Source: Brachionus koreanus
Taxonomy: Eukaryota > Rotifera > Eurotatoria > Ploima > Brachionidae
Direction: 5' to 3'
Assembly (NCBI GenBank): GCA_016987375.1
Contig: PJRA01000493.1
Coordinates: 287,852-351,851 of the forward strand
DNA: 64,000 bases
A program made the position numbers and the translations under genes. The notes beneath the pieces were generated by a model. That model was not told where the DNA came from, searched no databases, and was given only the letters and a program-made list of their open reading frames with translations. Numbering within the stretch: position 1 is the stretch's first letter; the number at the start of each line of letters is the position of its first letter. Below, one piece after another: positions 1 to 10,265 of this stretch.

Positions 1-720
1 AGTGTATCACTTCAGAGAGATATAAAGCTTTTTCAAGCAGGTCACTTACTTTGATTTGAATATCGACAAATGCAGTGTAATGCATATTGGTGCAAAAAAT
101 CCTTATGATTGATTATACTATTTATTGCAGGAATGGCTCAAGAAAATTAACTAAAGCAACTATTGAAAACGATATGGGGATTTATATTCAGAATTTTTTG
201 AAGTAGACAAATCAAATCAAATTTTCTGCAACTAGTGGAGATCGTATTTTGGGTTTGATAGCTAAGAGTTTCAAAAAGTTGAACATTGATTTGTAGAGAA
301 TGCTTTCCACAGCATTGGTTTAGACTGCATTTCTTGTTTTTTGATTGACATTTCCGAAATCGATAAGGTACAAAAAAGATTGAAAAAAATCATTCCTTCA
401 CTTGGGAAATATAATTACTCCAGTAGACTTAGGATGTTTAACTTAACTGAACTCAAAATTAGACGCATGATAACTGATTTAATTCAACTATTTAAAATAA
501 TTAATGGGTATGAAATTATTAACATTGAGAATGGTTTAAATTTTTCTCGAAATCGGTGATACAATTCGAAAAGGCATAATAAATTGTGAGAGAAGAAGTG
601 ATTTCTGTATCAATAAACAATTTCGAAAATAACTTGGACAATTGACTCAGGAAACAGTCGAATTTACTGCCATAGTTTCAAAGAAGTGTCTCCAAAAAAA
701 TTTTTTGATTTAAGAATTTA
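1..720 (+). pseudogene. Decayed CR1-like LINE reverse transcriptase, C-terminal part
   Basis: Broken reading frames match the end of a LINE ORF2. About 61-111 reads NIDKCSVMHIGAKNPYD. After a stop and frame change, about 130-200 reads KLTKATIENDMGIYIQ. Codons 362-559 read VQKRLKKIIPSLGKYNYSSR, then a segment like LNLTELKxRRxxxDLIQLFK. These are the thumb and C-terminal blocks of CR1/L2-type elements, the same blocks seen better preserved at 38.9-39.6 kb. Several stops and frameshifts lie inside, so it is dead. The catalytic YADD region is not in the window. Confidence 0.8.
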
Positions 721-2085
721 ATCTCTTATTCAGAACTATTTTTAAATAAAAAATCATATTTTATTTAGATTAGCATGATCAATAAGAAGCAGAAATAGTG
801 CAAATTAAATGTTAGTGCACCATAAATGGTAATTAATTTATTTATTTAACTAAGAATGTCAAAATTCTTGTTTAAAAAAATCTGACAAATTTCGTCAAAT
901 TTTTTGCTTATTAAAATTCAAAATTAATTCAAATAAATCTAAACAAGATTTTATAACCAAGAAGATTCATGCGTTTATGCTGTCAAGTTAAGCAAACATT
1001 ATCAAAAGTTTTGAGAAACCTAAAAATACTTTTAACAGACTGACTAATATTGCGTTAACTTAATTTTATTATCGTTTTTCTTATATTAACATTCTTTTTT
1101 TTTCTCTTTTACATATAAAATTTTATATTGCAATTTTAGGTATCAATTGGGTTTAAACGAAGGTGTAAGCCATTCGGACAAACCTGGGAACAGTCTTTAT
1201 GAACTTGTCAGACTAAAATCTACGATGCATCGTTTAATCCCACTCACTGATAGGTATATTAGCAAAGTAGCTATAGGTAATCAATTAATTTAGAAAGAAA
1301 TTAATAAACATAGCCCAGAGAACTAGAGTTAGATATAGGCAGAGCATGAACTGTTACTCCACAGACGGCTGTATTTGGGAAACTCGTTAAAAACGAAACA
1401 ACTAATTGATCGAATTTTTTTTAAAAAACAAGCTAATATTTTGATATCGAGATTAAGGAAAATCTTCCTGTTCTTTTAAGCAAATGATTCTCAAGAAAAT
1501 CCTTTGATTCCAGGTCCTTCCAATTTGGTCGATTAAGAAGCTAGATGAGTGACCAATAGCTCAAATTCAAAGGCTCAACGTCCTCTACAACATACTTTTA
1601 TACCGGAGTTGAAAAATCTAAGTCTAAAAAACGCATTTTTTGACTTTTTTCAACAGGCGCTTGGTGACCTGAATCCTTGAGAAACGCAAAGAATCAAGGG
1701 TGAAATGGAAAGTACTTTTAATTTCCTTATACAGATCACAAAAATCTTTAAATTTGACAAAGATATGTCACTTTTAAGCAAGTGATTATCAGGAAGATCT
1801 TTTGATTCCAGGCCCTTTCAATTTGGTCAATTAAGAAGCTAAAGGAGTGACCAATAGCTCAAATACAAGTCCCTTGTGTATTCCACACAAAACCATTAAT
1901 TAATTTTTATGAAATTTCTTTATTAAATTGTTCAAAAACACAACCAAATTTAACTAAAAAATCAAATTTTCTCTTAATTAAATTAAATAGAATTTTTATA
2001 AATAATTTAATTTAGAAAAAAATATAAAAATCTAAGATTTTTAGAGATATTTAATTCATATTTAAATTTTAAAGAAAATTTATAA
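721..2085. other. Intergenic; imperfect duplication and one short open stretch
   Basis: No gene can be supported. An acceptor-like TTTTAG at about 1135-1139 is followed by 49 open codons (1141-1287, including the residues SLYELVRLKSTMHRLIPL) in DNA less AT-rich than its flanks. This may be an isolated or dead exon. The remainder holds the direct repeat listed separately and AT-rich spacer. Confidence 0.4.
1471..1864 (+). repeat. Imperfect direct repeat, two ~96-bp units ~297 bp apart
   Basis: Units at 1471-1566 and 1768-1864 share most positions, including TTTGATTCCAGG, CAATTTGGTC, ATTAAGAAGCTA and GAGTGACCAATAGCTCAAAT. They differ by scattered substitutions, so the duplication is not recent. 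The origin is unknown; two copies of one repeat family or an old tandem duplication would both fit. Confidence 0.7.
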
Positions 2086-2331
2086 ATGACTAAGCTGTTC
2101 AAATTGTTGATACTTATTCAGGTTATTAGTCTAATACTAGCTTCTAGTGCTGAAAGTAGTGAAGCTGAAATTGAAACAACGAGTCTTGACAATTCTTCTG
2201 AATCAGTCACAACACAAGCTCCGACAACAACTCTACGAAAATCAAGAGGACGAAGTGGAGGCAGAGGCAGAGGCAGAAAATCTAATGGTAGACGAAGAAC
2301 CTCTGGAAGACGTTCAAAACAATTTGCCTAA
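2086..2331 (+). CDS. Small secreted protein with Arg/Gly-rich basic tail
   Basis: Intronless ORF of 81 residues. Residues 1-21 form a clear signal peptide (a Lys near the start, then a Leu/Ile-rich core ending LASSA). Residues 22-50 are acidic and Ser/Thr-rich (ETTSLDNSSES, TTQAPTTT), suited to O-glycosylation. Residues 51-81 are strongly basic (KSRGRSGGRGRGRK, GRRRTSGRRSK) with no cysteines. Poly(A) signals AATAAA lie near 2388-2394, and the gene is convergent with PPP1R7, 95 bp away. I do not recognise the family. The sequence shows a secreted or granule-stored cationic protein. An antimicrobial or nucleic-acid/polyanion-binding role is only inference. Confidence 0.65.
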   Translation: MTKLFKLLILIQVISLILASSAESSEAEIETTSLDNSSESVTTQAPTTTLRKSRGRSGGRGRGRKSNGRRRTSGRRSKQFA

Positions 2332-2426
2332 AATTAAAGACTTGAATTTAAAAAAAAAATAATTTTATTTCTATTCGATAATTAAAAATAAATAAACAAA
2401 ATTAAAATGCGTCCATTAAATTATTT

Positions 2427-3541
2427 TTAAGAATGAGTTATACTCGGTCTAGAAATCAAAGTTGCATCTAGCTGTTCCAATTTAGGCAACGTGAATATTA
2501 TTTTTCTCCTATAATCTGGATTAAATTTTTGATTATCATTGAATGCTCCGATAGAAGTTGGCTTAGCATTATTTATATAAAAAATAGGGTTATGTTCCAA
2601 ATAAAGACATTTTAGTTTAGTCAAATCGCGCAACACTTCGACATCAGTCCATTTTGATAAATTGTTTCCATTGAACCAAAATTCTTCTAATTCAACAAGG
2701 CCTTCGACGTTCTCAATATCCTCAATCATATTCAAAGACAAGTCAAGTACTTTTAGATGAGACAAATTGTTCAAGCCTTCAATTTTTTTCAGTCCATTTT
2801 CACTCAGATAAAGCTCCTCTAGGTTGACAAGGCAGTCAAGATTTTCAATTTTGGTTATTCTATTCGACTGAAGGCTCAAAATCTTTAAATTTGGTATATC
2901 TAAATTTTCCATTTTTCGAATTTTGTTTTTGCCCAAATACCTTTTGAATTTAATTAGAATTTATGTTTATTTATTTAATATTTAATTTACAATTGAGTCA
3001 AATTCTTAAGAGTTGATAAATTTTCGATAGCTCTAAGCTGGTTGTCTCCCAACTCAAGTAATTCCAACTTTGTTAAACAATCTAAATTTTCAATTTTAGA
3101 AAACTGATTATGAACTAGAAATAGTTTTTTAAGTTCAACTAATTCATTTAGATTTTCAATTTTTGAAAAACGATTGAATGATAAATCAAGCGATTCAAGT
3201 GTTCTAAATTGCTGTAGATTTTCGATTTTTTCAATTTGATTATCATAGAAATCAAGCTCTTTAATCTTGTCAAGACCTTTATTTACATCTAGATTGGTAT
3301 CTATGAACGTTTTGAGCAAATTTCCACGAAAGCAGATCGACTTTAGATTTTTGAATTTGGAAAAATCATTTATTCGATTTAATCTTGTCATGCTAAGATC
3401 TATAGAATCAGCATCATCCGGATATAAAGTTAAATCAACTTGGTCCGCATATGAATAATAAATAATTTGTTGTTCTATTTTATTTTTTTTTTCTGCATTG
3501 GTCAACTCGACCACTTCTACATCATCCACAGATTCACTCAT
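2427..3541 (-). CDS. PPP1R7: Protein phosphatase 1 regulatory subunit 7 (SDS22)
   Basis: Two exons, 3541-2991 and 2940-2427, with a 50-bp GT..AG intron; 354 residues (human 360). The protein is an array of 22-residue SDS22-type leucine-rich repeats (for example LKELDFYDNQIEKIENL-like units, ending in LRRcap residues around NPDYRRKIIFTLPKLEQLDA). SDS22 binds PP1 catalytic subunit through the concave LRR face and acts in PP1 biogenesis and in mitotic and epithelial functions. The start is set at ATG 3541 (MSESVDD); the frame is open four codons further but only to a TTG. An acceptor-like AAATTTAG sits one base before the ATG. FPPS ends 126 bp upstream on the same strand. Confidence 0.95.
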
Positions 3542-3667
3542 TCTAAATTTCAATTTTATCTTTATTTTTTAAAGCTAACAATATTCTTTTTCGAGCAATT
3601 AGTCCCGATTAATAAAAAAATTTTTTTTTTTTTTATTTTAGTAAATAATTTATTAGAAATTAAATGG
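3542..3667 (-). promoter_or_regulatory. Operon-like FPPS/PPP1R7 gap: poly(A) signal plus splice acceptor
   Basis: Only 126 bp separate the FPPS stop from the PPP1R7 ATG. Read on the minus strand the gap has AATAAA shortly after the FPPS stop (plus-strand TTTATT near 3649), an A/T-rich middle, a second AATAAA, and AAATTTAG immediately before aATG. This is the order expected where 3' processing of one cistron is coupled to trans-splicing of the next. A short 5'UTR intron or separate promoters are alternatives. Confidence 0.45.
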
Positions 3668-6600
3668 TTATTTTATACGCTTGAAAATCTTCTTGGCATA
3701 CATTCTTAGCACATTTTTTACTCTTTGAGTTTTGTCAATCTCCAATACAGAACTATCGAAGCACAAATTATCAATCATACTAATGATTCTTTCATATTCA
3801 TTGCGCTCAAATTGTTCATAATCGGAGACCAAGTCCAATTGTTTGTAGACATCTTTAACCTTAGAAACTCCTTCAGGTTCAGAGCGGCCATAGTATTTCT
3901 TCAAAAAGAGAATTGATAAAAACCAAAAAAAAAATTAAAAAAATACCTCTAAAATATCTCGTTGTTCGGAACTGCATTTCTTCAGAGCTTTTATAATTAG
4001 CCATCCACATTTGCTTTCTTCTATGTCAGTTCCAACCTTTCCAGTCACTTTAGGATCCCCATAGCAGTCCAAATAATCATCCTTTAACTCTAAATTTGAT
4101 CTTTTTCTTAACAATTTTCTAGCAAAATTACCTGAACTTGAAAAAAACAGCCCATATCAATCAAAATCTCTCTGCATTTTTGATGAACCTCAGAGCTATC
4201 GATAAATGAAACTAAAAGAGCTGCCTGAACCGGCAAGCTAAATGAGTAAAATGCAGTCTTCCATTTAACTATGGAAAAATATCGCTCTTCGGTATAATTT
4301 TCAAAATTGAACGGACATCCATCAGTCACTTTGGGAGGAGTTATTAAGTCCAAACCCTGGCCAATAACTGTATTCGTAAAAGTTTCATTGAATAATTCAA
4401 ATAATTTGCTATAATTTGGATGATTGCCTAAATACTCAGTGATTATTGTAAAAACGTTTGAAATAAGGAAAAAAGAATCATTGATTGCAACACTACCAAC
4501 ATTATCCTTACAAAAAAACATTAAAATTTCTTATCATAGTTTTGAAATAAATTGAATTAGAAAAATTATAAAAAATTATGTGGATTAGAATAATTATTTA
4601 ATAGAACTTTCTATAGAGTTAATTTCTAAAATTAGACAAATTTAAAATAAAACAAATAACATTTTGGCATTCATATTTTTTTTTATTAATTTAAATATTT
4701 TAATTCTTGTTCATTCAGTTAACTCGAAAAATTGAGAGTTAATATAAAAAAACAATTTCGACAAATATTTAGCATGAGTTTTTATTAACATAAAAAATTT
4801 AAAAAATTGATTAGTTTTAAAATTACACAATGATTAAATGGATTTAAGAGATGTCTAAATTCAGTATATAAATCAAATAAAAAATGTCCTTATATTTATT
4901 ATTTTTCAACATTTAAAATTTTAAAATAAAAGAAAAAGCGGCTAATAAAAAACTATTTACTATAAAAAGACATATGGTTGCGTATTAACCAGTCAACTTA
5001 CGTACTCTTGCTTTCTCTGAATGTATGCTAATTCATGTTAATTTTTTGATTTTCTTGAAAAATTCTAACAAACTAAAACTTATAAAACACATAAAACGTT
5101 TTATAGTTTAATTTTTTTGACTAAAATATATCAAACTTAATTTGTATAACAGCTTTGGCTCGTACGAGATTTCAAAAAAAAAATAAATAAAAGAGTAAAT
5201 AGTGTTAAATGATTGACTAGATCTTTGTTAACTCAAACTAAAGATAAAAGTGAGAAGTGTTTTAACCTTTTCTAAGTAAAATAGATTTGATTTTTTGATA
5301 TAAAAACATTTACATTTTTGGAACACAAAGCCATAAGTTATTGGTAGTGGATAATGAGAGAAATTAAGAGAAAAGAAAAAAATAATTTTTTTGATATTTT
5401 TTTCCTATTTTTATTTAATTATATCATTTTTAAAAATTTAATTTTTAATTTCTTAGACATCATTTCAATTCTAAAAAGGAAAAATAAAACAAATAAAAAA
5501 TGTTTTCAATATTAATTTTATTTATGATTTAATGTGTTTTATTAAATTAAAATATGTTTTAGTTTTCATAATCATAACACGTTTCATGTGTATTATTAGT
5601 TCTAGTTATTTAAAACCTCACATTAGTCAACTTTCATGTATTAAAACTAGTTATTAGTTATGAAAATTTTGTTTTTAATTTCGCCATTTTTTGTTGGAGA
5701 AACAAGTAAAAAGGCCGCTTTTAAATTAAACTTTTAAAATTGAGTATTTTAGAAATTTTAAGACATAAAAAATTAGATTTAACATTGAATATTTACTTAT
5801 ATTTATATAAAATAAAGAAATCGCGTATAATATATAAAAATAACAAAAATTATTATTTGAAAAACAAAAATACTGAAGTTAGGACAAAATTAATAAAAAG
5901 TGTCTTTTATACTTAAAATATATTCATTTTGTATTTAACGGAAACAAATTAACTAAATTGAAAGAATAATACTTAAAAATAAAATCTAAAAATTATTGAT
6001 TTAACTAAAACCAAATCTCAAAACGAAATTTTGATTTTCGATTATCTATTAGGCTTCATTCGTCTTTTAGCGTATAAATTTATACTTATTTCTAAATTAC
6101 CAGATTTAAGATTTGAAGAAACAATATCTTTTTTAGATGAAATTCCAAACATTATTTCATTAGAGCCTCTAGAACATCTTACTTGTCTTTTTCAGAATAA
6201 TTTATGGACATGCTTGCGTGCAATTGTCTTACTTGGGATTTTAATTTTCAAGAATTATTGTTTCAATTTAGTTAATTTGTTTTAAATAAAAAATGAATAT
6301 ATTTTAAGTATAATAGACACTTTTTATTAATTCTGCAATTGATAATTAAAAATAATCCTAACTTTAGTATTTTTGTTTTTAAAAGACATAAAAATAACAT
6401 AAGTAATAATTGTATGCCTAAAGAAATATTTAATAATCTTTTTATTTTAATTTTTGAGCATGATAATTTTAGTTAGATCATAAACCTCAGTTTGCCAATT
6501 AAAATAGATATATAAAAAAATAAATGATTTTATATAAATTACTTTTTTTTATTAATTAATTAAATTTTAATTAAAATACTTTAGATTAATACTCAAGGAA

Positions 6601-8271
6601 TAGAAAAATTTTTCACAATCATAGACTCAACAATATGTAACTAAAAAAATGATTTCAGTTTTTAAACCAAAATAAAAGCTAAATCAATAAAATAAAAATA
6701 AAATAAAAAAATCAAATTTAGTTTTATCGATGTTTCAAATTTTGTCTTTGNNNNNNNNNNNNNNNNNNNNNNNNNNNNNNNNNNNNNNNNNNNNNNNNNN
6801 NNNNNNNNNNNNNNNNNNNNNNNNNAAAAAATGATTAAATTTATTGAATAAAAAACAAATAAAGGAAGTTACAAAAGGGGTTCAAAAGACCCCTCCGGTT
6901 TTTGAGTGTTAAAATTTTTATATTTTTTGAAAGTTCATACCAACTGAAAATCAAAAATAACATATTTTATATTTTCTAAATTTCGGCTTTTGGACGGAAT
7001 ATTTTCCTATTTAAAACTATGAATGTGTATGTAATTTAATCTAATAAACTTTAAAATTAGAAAATGTTAATTTAGTTTAAAGAAATAAAATAAAAAAAGA
7101 AAAATATAATGGTCTAAAAGTTTTTATGTTTAAATATGGAAAAGATTTTCTGTCTATTAACTAAATAATCATATCTATAGATTTAAATAAAAATGGGAAA
7201 ACCAATAAATTCGAATTTTTTAATGACAAATTATTTATTTTTTGATGTTAAAATTGATATATATATACGCTGATGAAAATATTTATAATCTTTTTAAAAG
7301 TAAAAATAGAGAAAAACTTTTATAATATTTTTTTTACATTATCTGTCATCAGATTTAAGAAATTTATTTTATGCGTTACAATTAACCACTTTGGTAATAA
7401 AATTATTAAAATATGGATTAAAAATTTTAATTATAATCTATTATTTATCTTTAACTGTAAATAATGCAAATTAATAGATAAAAAATATACGGTTATTTTT
7501 ACCGACGATCAATAAATAGTTTTGTGTTCAATATTCAAAATTTTTCCTCTCATTATTTTACAATATAACTTAAAGATTTTTTAAAAAAATTAAATTTTTA
7601 TTTTAAACTAAATAACTAAAACTTAAATATCCAAAGGACTTTTTATATATTTAAAAAATATGAATTTAAGTTTATTTTAGAAAAATCTTAAAAATTTTTT
7701 AAAAGAAAATCTTCCATGGAATTTATTGAATTTTTAGACAACAACAAGGACTTATGTATATTTTAATTTAAAATCTAAGTTCAAAACCTTAAATTTTTCG
7801 ATTTTAAATGAAACTTGCAGGTCTTGGTATTAGCACTATTCAAAGGTATTAATAAGAAAAATAAGAATTAAAATTAATTTACATTTAAATACCAACATGG
7901 TCTTCCTCGTCGAGTTTTTGAGTTATCCATCATATCATCTGCTATTAAAAAAGAGCCTTGAAGCTAAAAAAATAAAATCTATCCTAAAAATAAAGTTTTA
8001 TGAAATTTACAAACTCAATGCACCAGCCAATTGCCTTGGCTTGATCTAACAAAATTTCAGTTTGTTTTTCAGCTTCAACCAACTCCAAAACTGATTCATA
8101 TACACAGAGACCTCTAAGTTTTTTGCCGTGTGGAACATTGTAATCAATCATTTCTTTAAAACGTTTGTTCACATCTAAAATGCATTGCGGCTGGCTTGAA
8201 TAACTGGCAAACAAGCGATCTTTTAATTTAACCTCATAAAACTCATCAAACTTCTCTGAAATTGAAGCCAT
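3668..8271 (-). CDS. FDPS: Farnesyl diphosphate synthase, five exons seen, one microexon probably missing
   Basis: Exons 8271-8011, 7963-7893, 4506-4132, 4081-3947 and 3898-3668. The enzyme condenses IPP with DMAPP and GPP to make FPP for sterol, quinone and prenyl pathways. Seen: the PHGKKLRG IPP-binding region in exon 1; the first Asp-rich motif IADDMMD with TRRGRPCW in exon 2; GQGLDLITPP and the VKWKTAFYSFSLP helix in exon 3; the second Asp-rich motif DDYLDCYGDPKVTGK in exon 4; a C-terminal end with IFKRIK in exon 5. Visible exons total 1073 nt, which is not divisible by three. Exon 2 ends after TG of a Trp codon while exon 3 starts in phase 0, so 3n+1 nt are missing. Family alignment puts the gap at the WYQK-like residues after the first Asp-rich motif. 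The 3.4-kb intron between exons 2 and 3 contains an inverted-repeat element and an assembly gap. Confidence 0.92.
5861..6380. mobile_element. Terminal-inverted-repeat element in FPPS intron
   Basis: Arms at about 5861-5945 and 6285-6380 are inverted copies; both include AACAAAAATACT, AAGTTAGGA, AATTAATAAAAAGTGTCT and ATACTTAAAATATATTCATT. The right arm carries about 20 extra bases. The centre (6031-6285, plus strand) is open for 84 codons with residues such as LPDLRFEETISFLDEIPN and LEPLEHLTCLFQ. That product is unrecognised and starts with a non-ATG codon. A non-autonomous DNA transposon with unique or captured filler is the simplest reading. Confidence 0.6.
6751..6825. other. Assembly gap (75 N)
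   Basis: A run of N inside the large FPPS intron, directly beside the right end of a MITE. The left part of that MITE is probably in the gap. Confidence 1.
6826..6911 (-). mobile_element. MITE family 1, partial copy at gap edge
   Basis: Reads TTGAATAAAAAACAAATAAAGG, then AAAAGGGGTTCAAAAGACCCC, then TCCGGTTTTTGAGTGTTA. This is the inverse of the end seen at 33483 and at 60704, and ends next to a TA as the other copies do. The other terminus is not visible; it would lie in the 75-N gap. Confidence 0.65.
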
Positions 8272-8651
8272 TCTAATTTTTTTTCAATAAAAAATATTAA
8301 AAATTTCTAAGTAATACTTTTAAACTAAATTCCAAAAACTTCAAAAAAAATCGGACTATTTTTTTTCTAATCAAACTGCATTTAAGTACAAAATTGACTG
8401 TTTGGCAAATAAATTGCTAAATTTGCTTTAAATTAAGTCTGCATAAAGACACAATTTGAGCATTACCCAAGCTAAAATGCTAATGCATTGCAAGTATTAG
8501 CTTGATTCGAATTTTATTCTTAAACATGTTTTGAAATTTGAAAATAAAAATCTAGATTTTCTTAAATAGGTTTATTTTTTTGAAAAAATAAAAAATTAAG
8601 TTTAATTTTTTTTATTATGAGCATAACCTTGAAAAATACCTGTGAACAAAA
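8272..8651. promoter_or_regulatory. Head-to-head intergenic region between FPPS and AGK
   Basis: FPPS (minus) and AGK (plus) start 380 bp apart, so this segment must hold both promoters or one bidirectional promoter. It contains the motif ATGCTAATGCATTGC at about 8478-8492. The FPPS ATG is preceded immediately by AAATTAGa, an acceptor-like end. No canonical TATA position can be chosen in DNA this AT-rich. Confidence 0.4.
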
Positions 8652-10265
8652 ATGATGAAAGTATTGAGAACTTTTCGAAATCATTGGAAAAAGTCTGTTT
8701 TCGGTATTTCGACTATTTCATATGGAACTTATTATTTACTTGACCGAAAATACCGAGCAAGCCTGCTACAAGCGTACTGCTACGAAGCGCTCAAATACGG
8801 CAAAGAGAGAATGGATCCGAATAAGAATCTTAGACGCATTACGGTCTTCTTGAATCCGATATCTGGCAAAGAAAGGGGCAAATTTTTATATGAAAAGCAT
8901 GTGGCTCCATTGCTGCATTTGTCCGGTCTTGATGTACGCCTAATTCGATTGGAAAAAAACAGCGAGGCAAATGAATACATGAAAGAAATTGACTTGAACG
9001 AAACCGATTGCATAGTGGTCGCAGGAGGTAATGCTACTTTGAATGAAGTAATAAGTGGTCTTGTGCATAGAGAGGATTCATCTGAATTCCTGAAACGAAT
9101 ACCTATTGGAATAATTCCGATTGGCGAAACAAACACGTTTGCGCACAAGTGGCTGAACGCTGTGGGCTTCAAAAGAGCAAGCGCCACTGAGCTCAGATTA
9201 CTAGCCGATTCAGCCATGGCAATCATCAAGGGCGAAACTGCTCCAGCCGATCTTCTCAAAGTAAGCTTGTACCAAAATATACCATATGATGAAAAGCAAG
9301 ATGAACATCATGATGATAAACAAAGAGGTGCTTATAGTTTACTTAAAGAAAACAAAATTTACGCTCTTTCTCGGGTTGCTTTTGGTTTTGTCACCTTGAC
9401 CGACGCCAATTCAGACCATTTTTGGTATTTTTCTTGGTTTAAATGGCTACAAAATCGCATGAATAGATACTTTATGGATCGCTATTTGAGAATAGACCCG
9501 ATTAAGTATGAATTTACATACAAAAATAAATGCCATGGCTGCTCAAAGTGCTTGGATGGAGAAAAAATTAGAAACGAACTAGAAGAATTGTTGAACCCGC
9601 CAAAAAAAGAAAATCCGAGCTTGTTATATACGCTTATTAAACGGATAGTTCAATCAAAAACTAAAGAACCAGATGAAATTGCACAAAATAAGCAGAAAAA
9701 AATAAACCATTTGTCCAATTTACTTGAGCAATATAAATTTCAAAATGCTGATTGCAATAAGAACATTTCAAGTGAGCTTAGACAATGTCAAATTATATCA
9801 AGTATCAATCATCCGGATTTTGAAGATACAGATTTTTTCGAAAAATCCTCTTCGATAGATACTGTGATTGTTAAAGATCCTGAAATGAACCCGAATGACA
9901 TGTTTTTAGCACAGCGAAAAGCTCTTAGCGAATTTGAAGTCAAAAAAATCTACAAGAAAACAGGCAAAGTTAAATCTTTTTTGATTCATCACAAGCTTCC
10001 TATTGAAATTGATGGTGAAATTTACAAATTAAACAACAATCCCGAGAATGATTTGCACATGAAAGTTGAGCACTTGGAAAAATGTATAAATTTGATAAAA
10101 TACGATCCAGAAAGCTCGAAAATTGAAGCTAACTACTGGCCAAATGTTTATTTAATATCGAGAAAAACGTTCGAAGACGCTTTTTATGGTAAAAAAGATG
10201 AATTAGACCTTCCGGAAATTCTGCCATTCGAAAAGTATTATCTAAAATATTGGAAGACTTCTTAA
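8652..10265 (+). CDS. AGK: Acylglycerol kinase homologue with degenerate GGDG motif
   Basis: Intronless, 537 residues (human AGK 422). The N-terminus FRNHWKK with a following hydrophobic stretch, ATxFLNP-like VFLNPISGKE, PLLHLSGLDV, IPIGIIPIGET and AIIKGETAPADLLKVS all match AGK closely. AGK is a mitochondrial lipid kinase (mono- and diacylglycerol) and, separately, a subunit of the metazoan TIM22 carrier translocase. The nucleotide-binding motif of diacylglycerol-kinase domains, VVAGGDGTL in human, is VVAGGNATL here (residues about 123-131): the Asp and the following Gly are both replaced. Mutation within this motif inactivates human AGK kinase, so this protein is predicted to lack or have altered kinase activity while perhaps keeping the TIM22 role. 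Extra length is mainly a Lys/Asn-rich insertion in the C-terminal half. The start matches the family N-terminus. Confidence 0.93.
   Translation: MMKVLRTFRNHWKKSVFGISTISYGTYYLLDRKYRASLLQAYCYEALKYGKERMDPNKNLRRITVFLNPISGKERGKFLYEKHVAPLLHLSGLDVRLIRLEKNSEANEYMKEIDLNETDCIVVAGGNATLNEVISGLVHREDSSEFLKRIPIGIIPIGETNTFAHKWLNAVGFKRASATELRLLADSAMAIIKGETAPADLLKVSLYQNIPYDEKQDEHHDDKQRGAYSLLKENKIYALSRVAFGFVTLTDANSDHFWYFSWFKWLQNRMNRYFMDRYLRIDPIKYEFTYKNKCHGCSKCLDGEKIRNELEELLNPPKKENPSLLYTLIKRIVQSKTKEPDEIAQNKQKKINHLSNLLEQYKFQNADCNKNISSELRQCQIISSINHPDFEDTDFFEKSSSIDTVIVKDPEMNPNDMFLAQRKALSEFEVKKIYKKTGKVKSFLIHHKLPIEIDGEIYKLNNNPENDLHMKVEHLEKCINLIKYDPESSKIEANYWPNVYLISRKTFEDAFYGKKDELDLPEILPFEKYYLKYWKTS

Noticed and set aside
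2147..2362. Overlapping 71-codon ORF in another frame of the secreted-protein gene
   Set aside because: It lacks a signal peptide and only reflects the repetitive GA-rich sequence; the frame with the signal peptide is far more convincing.
8780..9259. 159-codon ORF opposite the AGK gene
   Set aside because: It is the antisense shadow of a well-supported conserved gene; the residues show no family.
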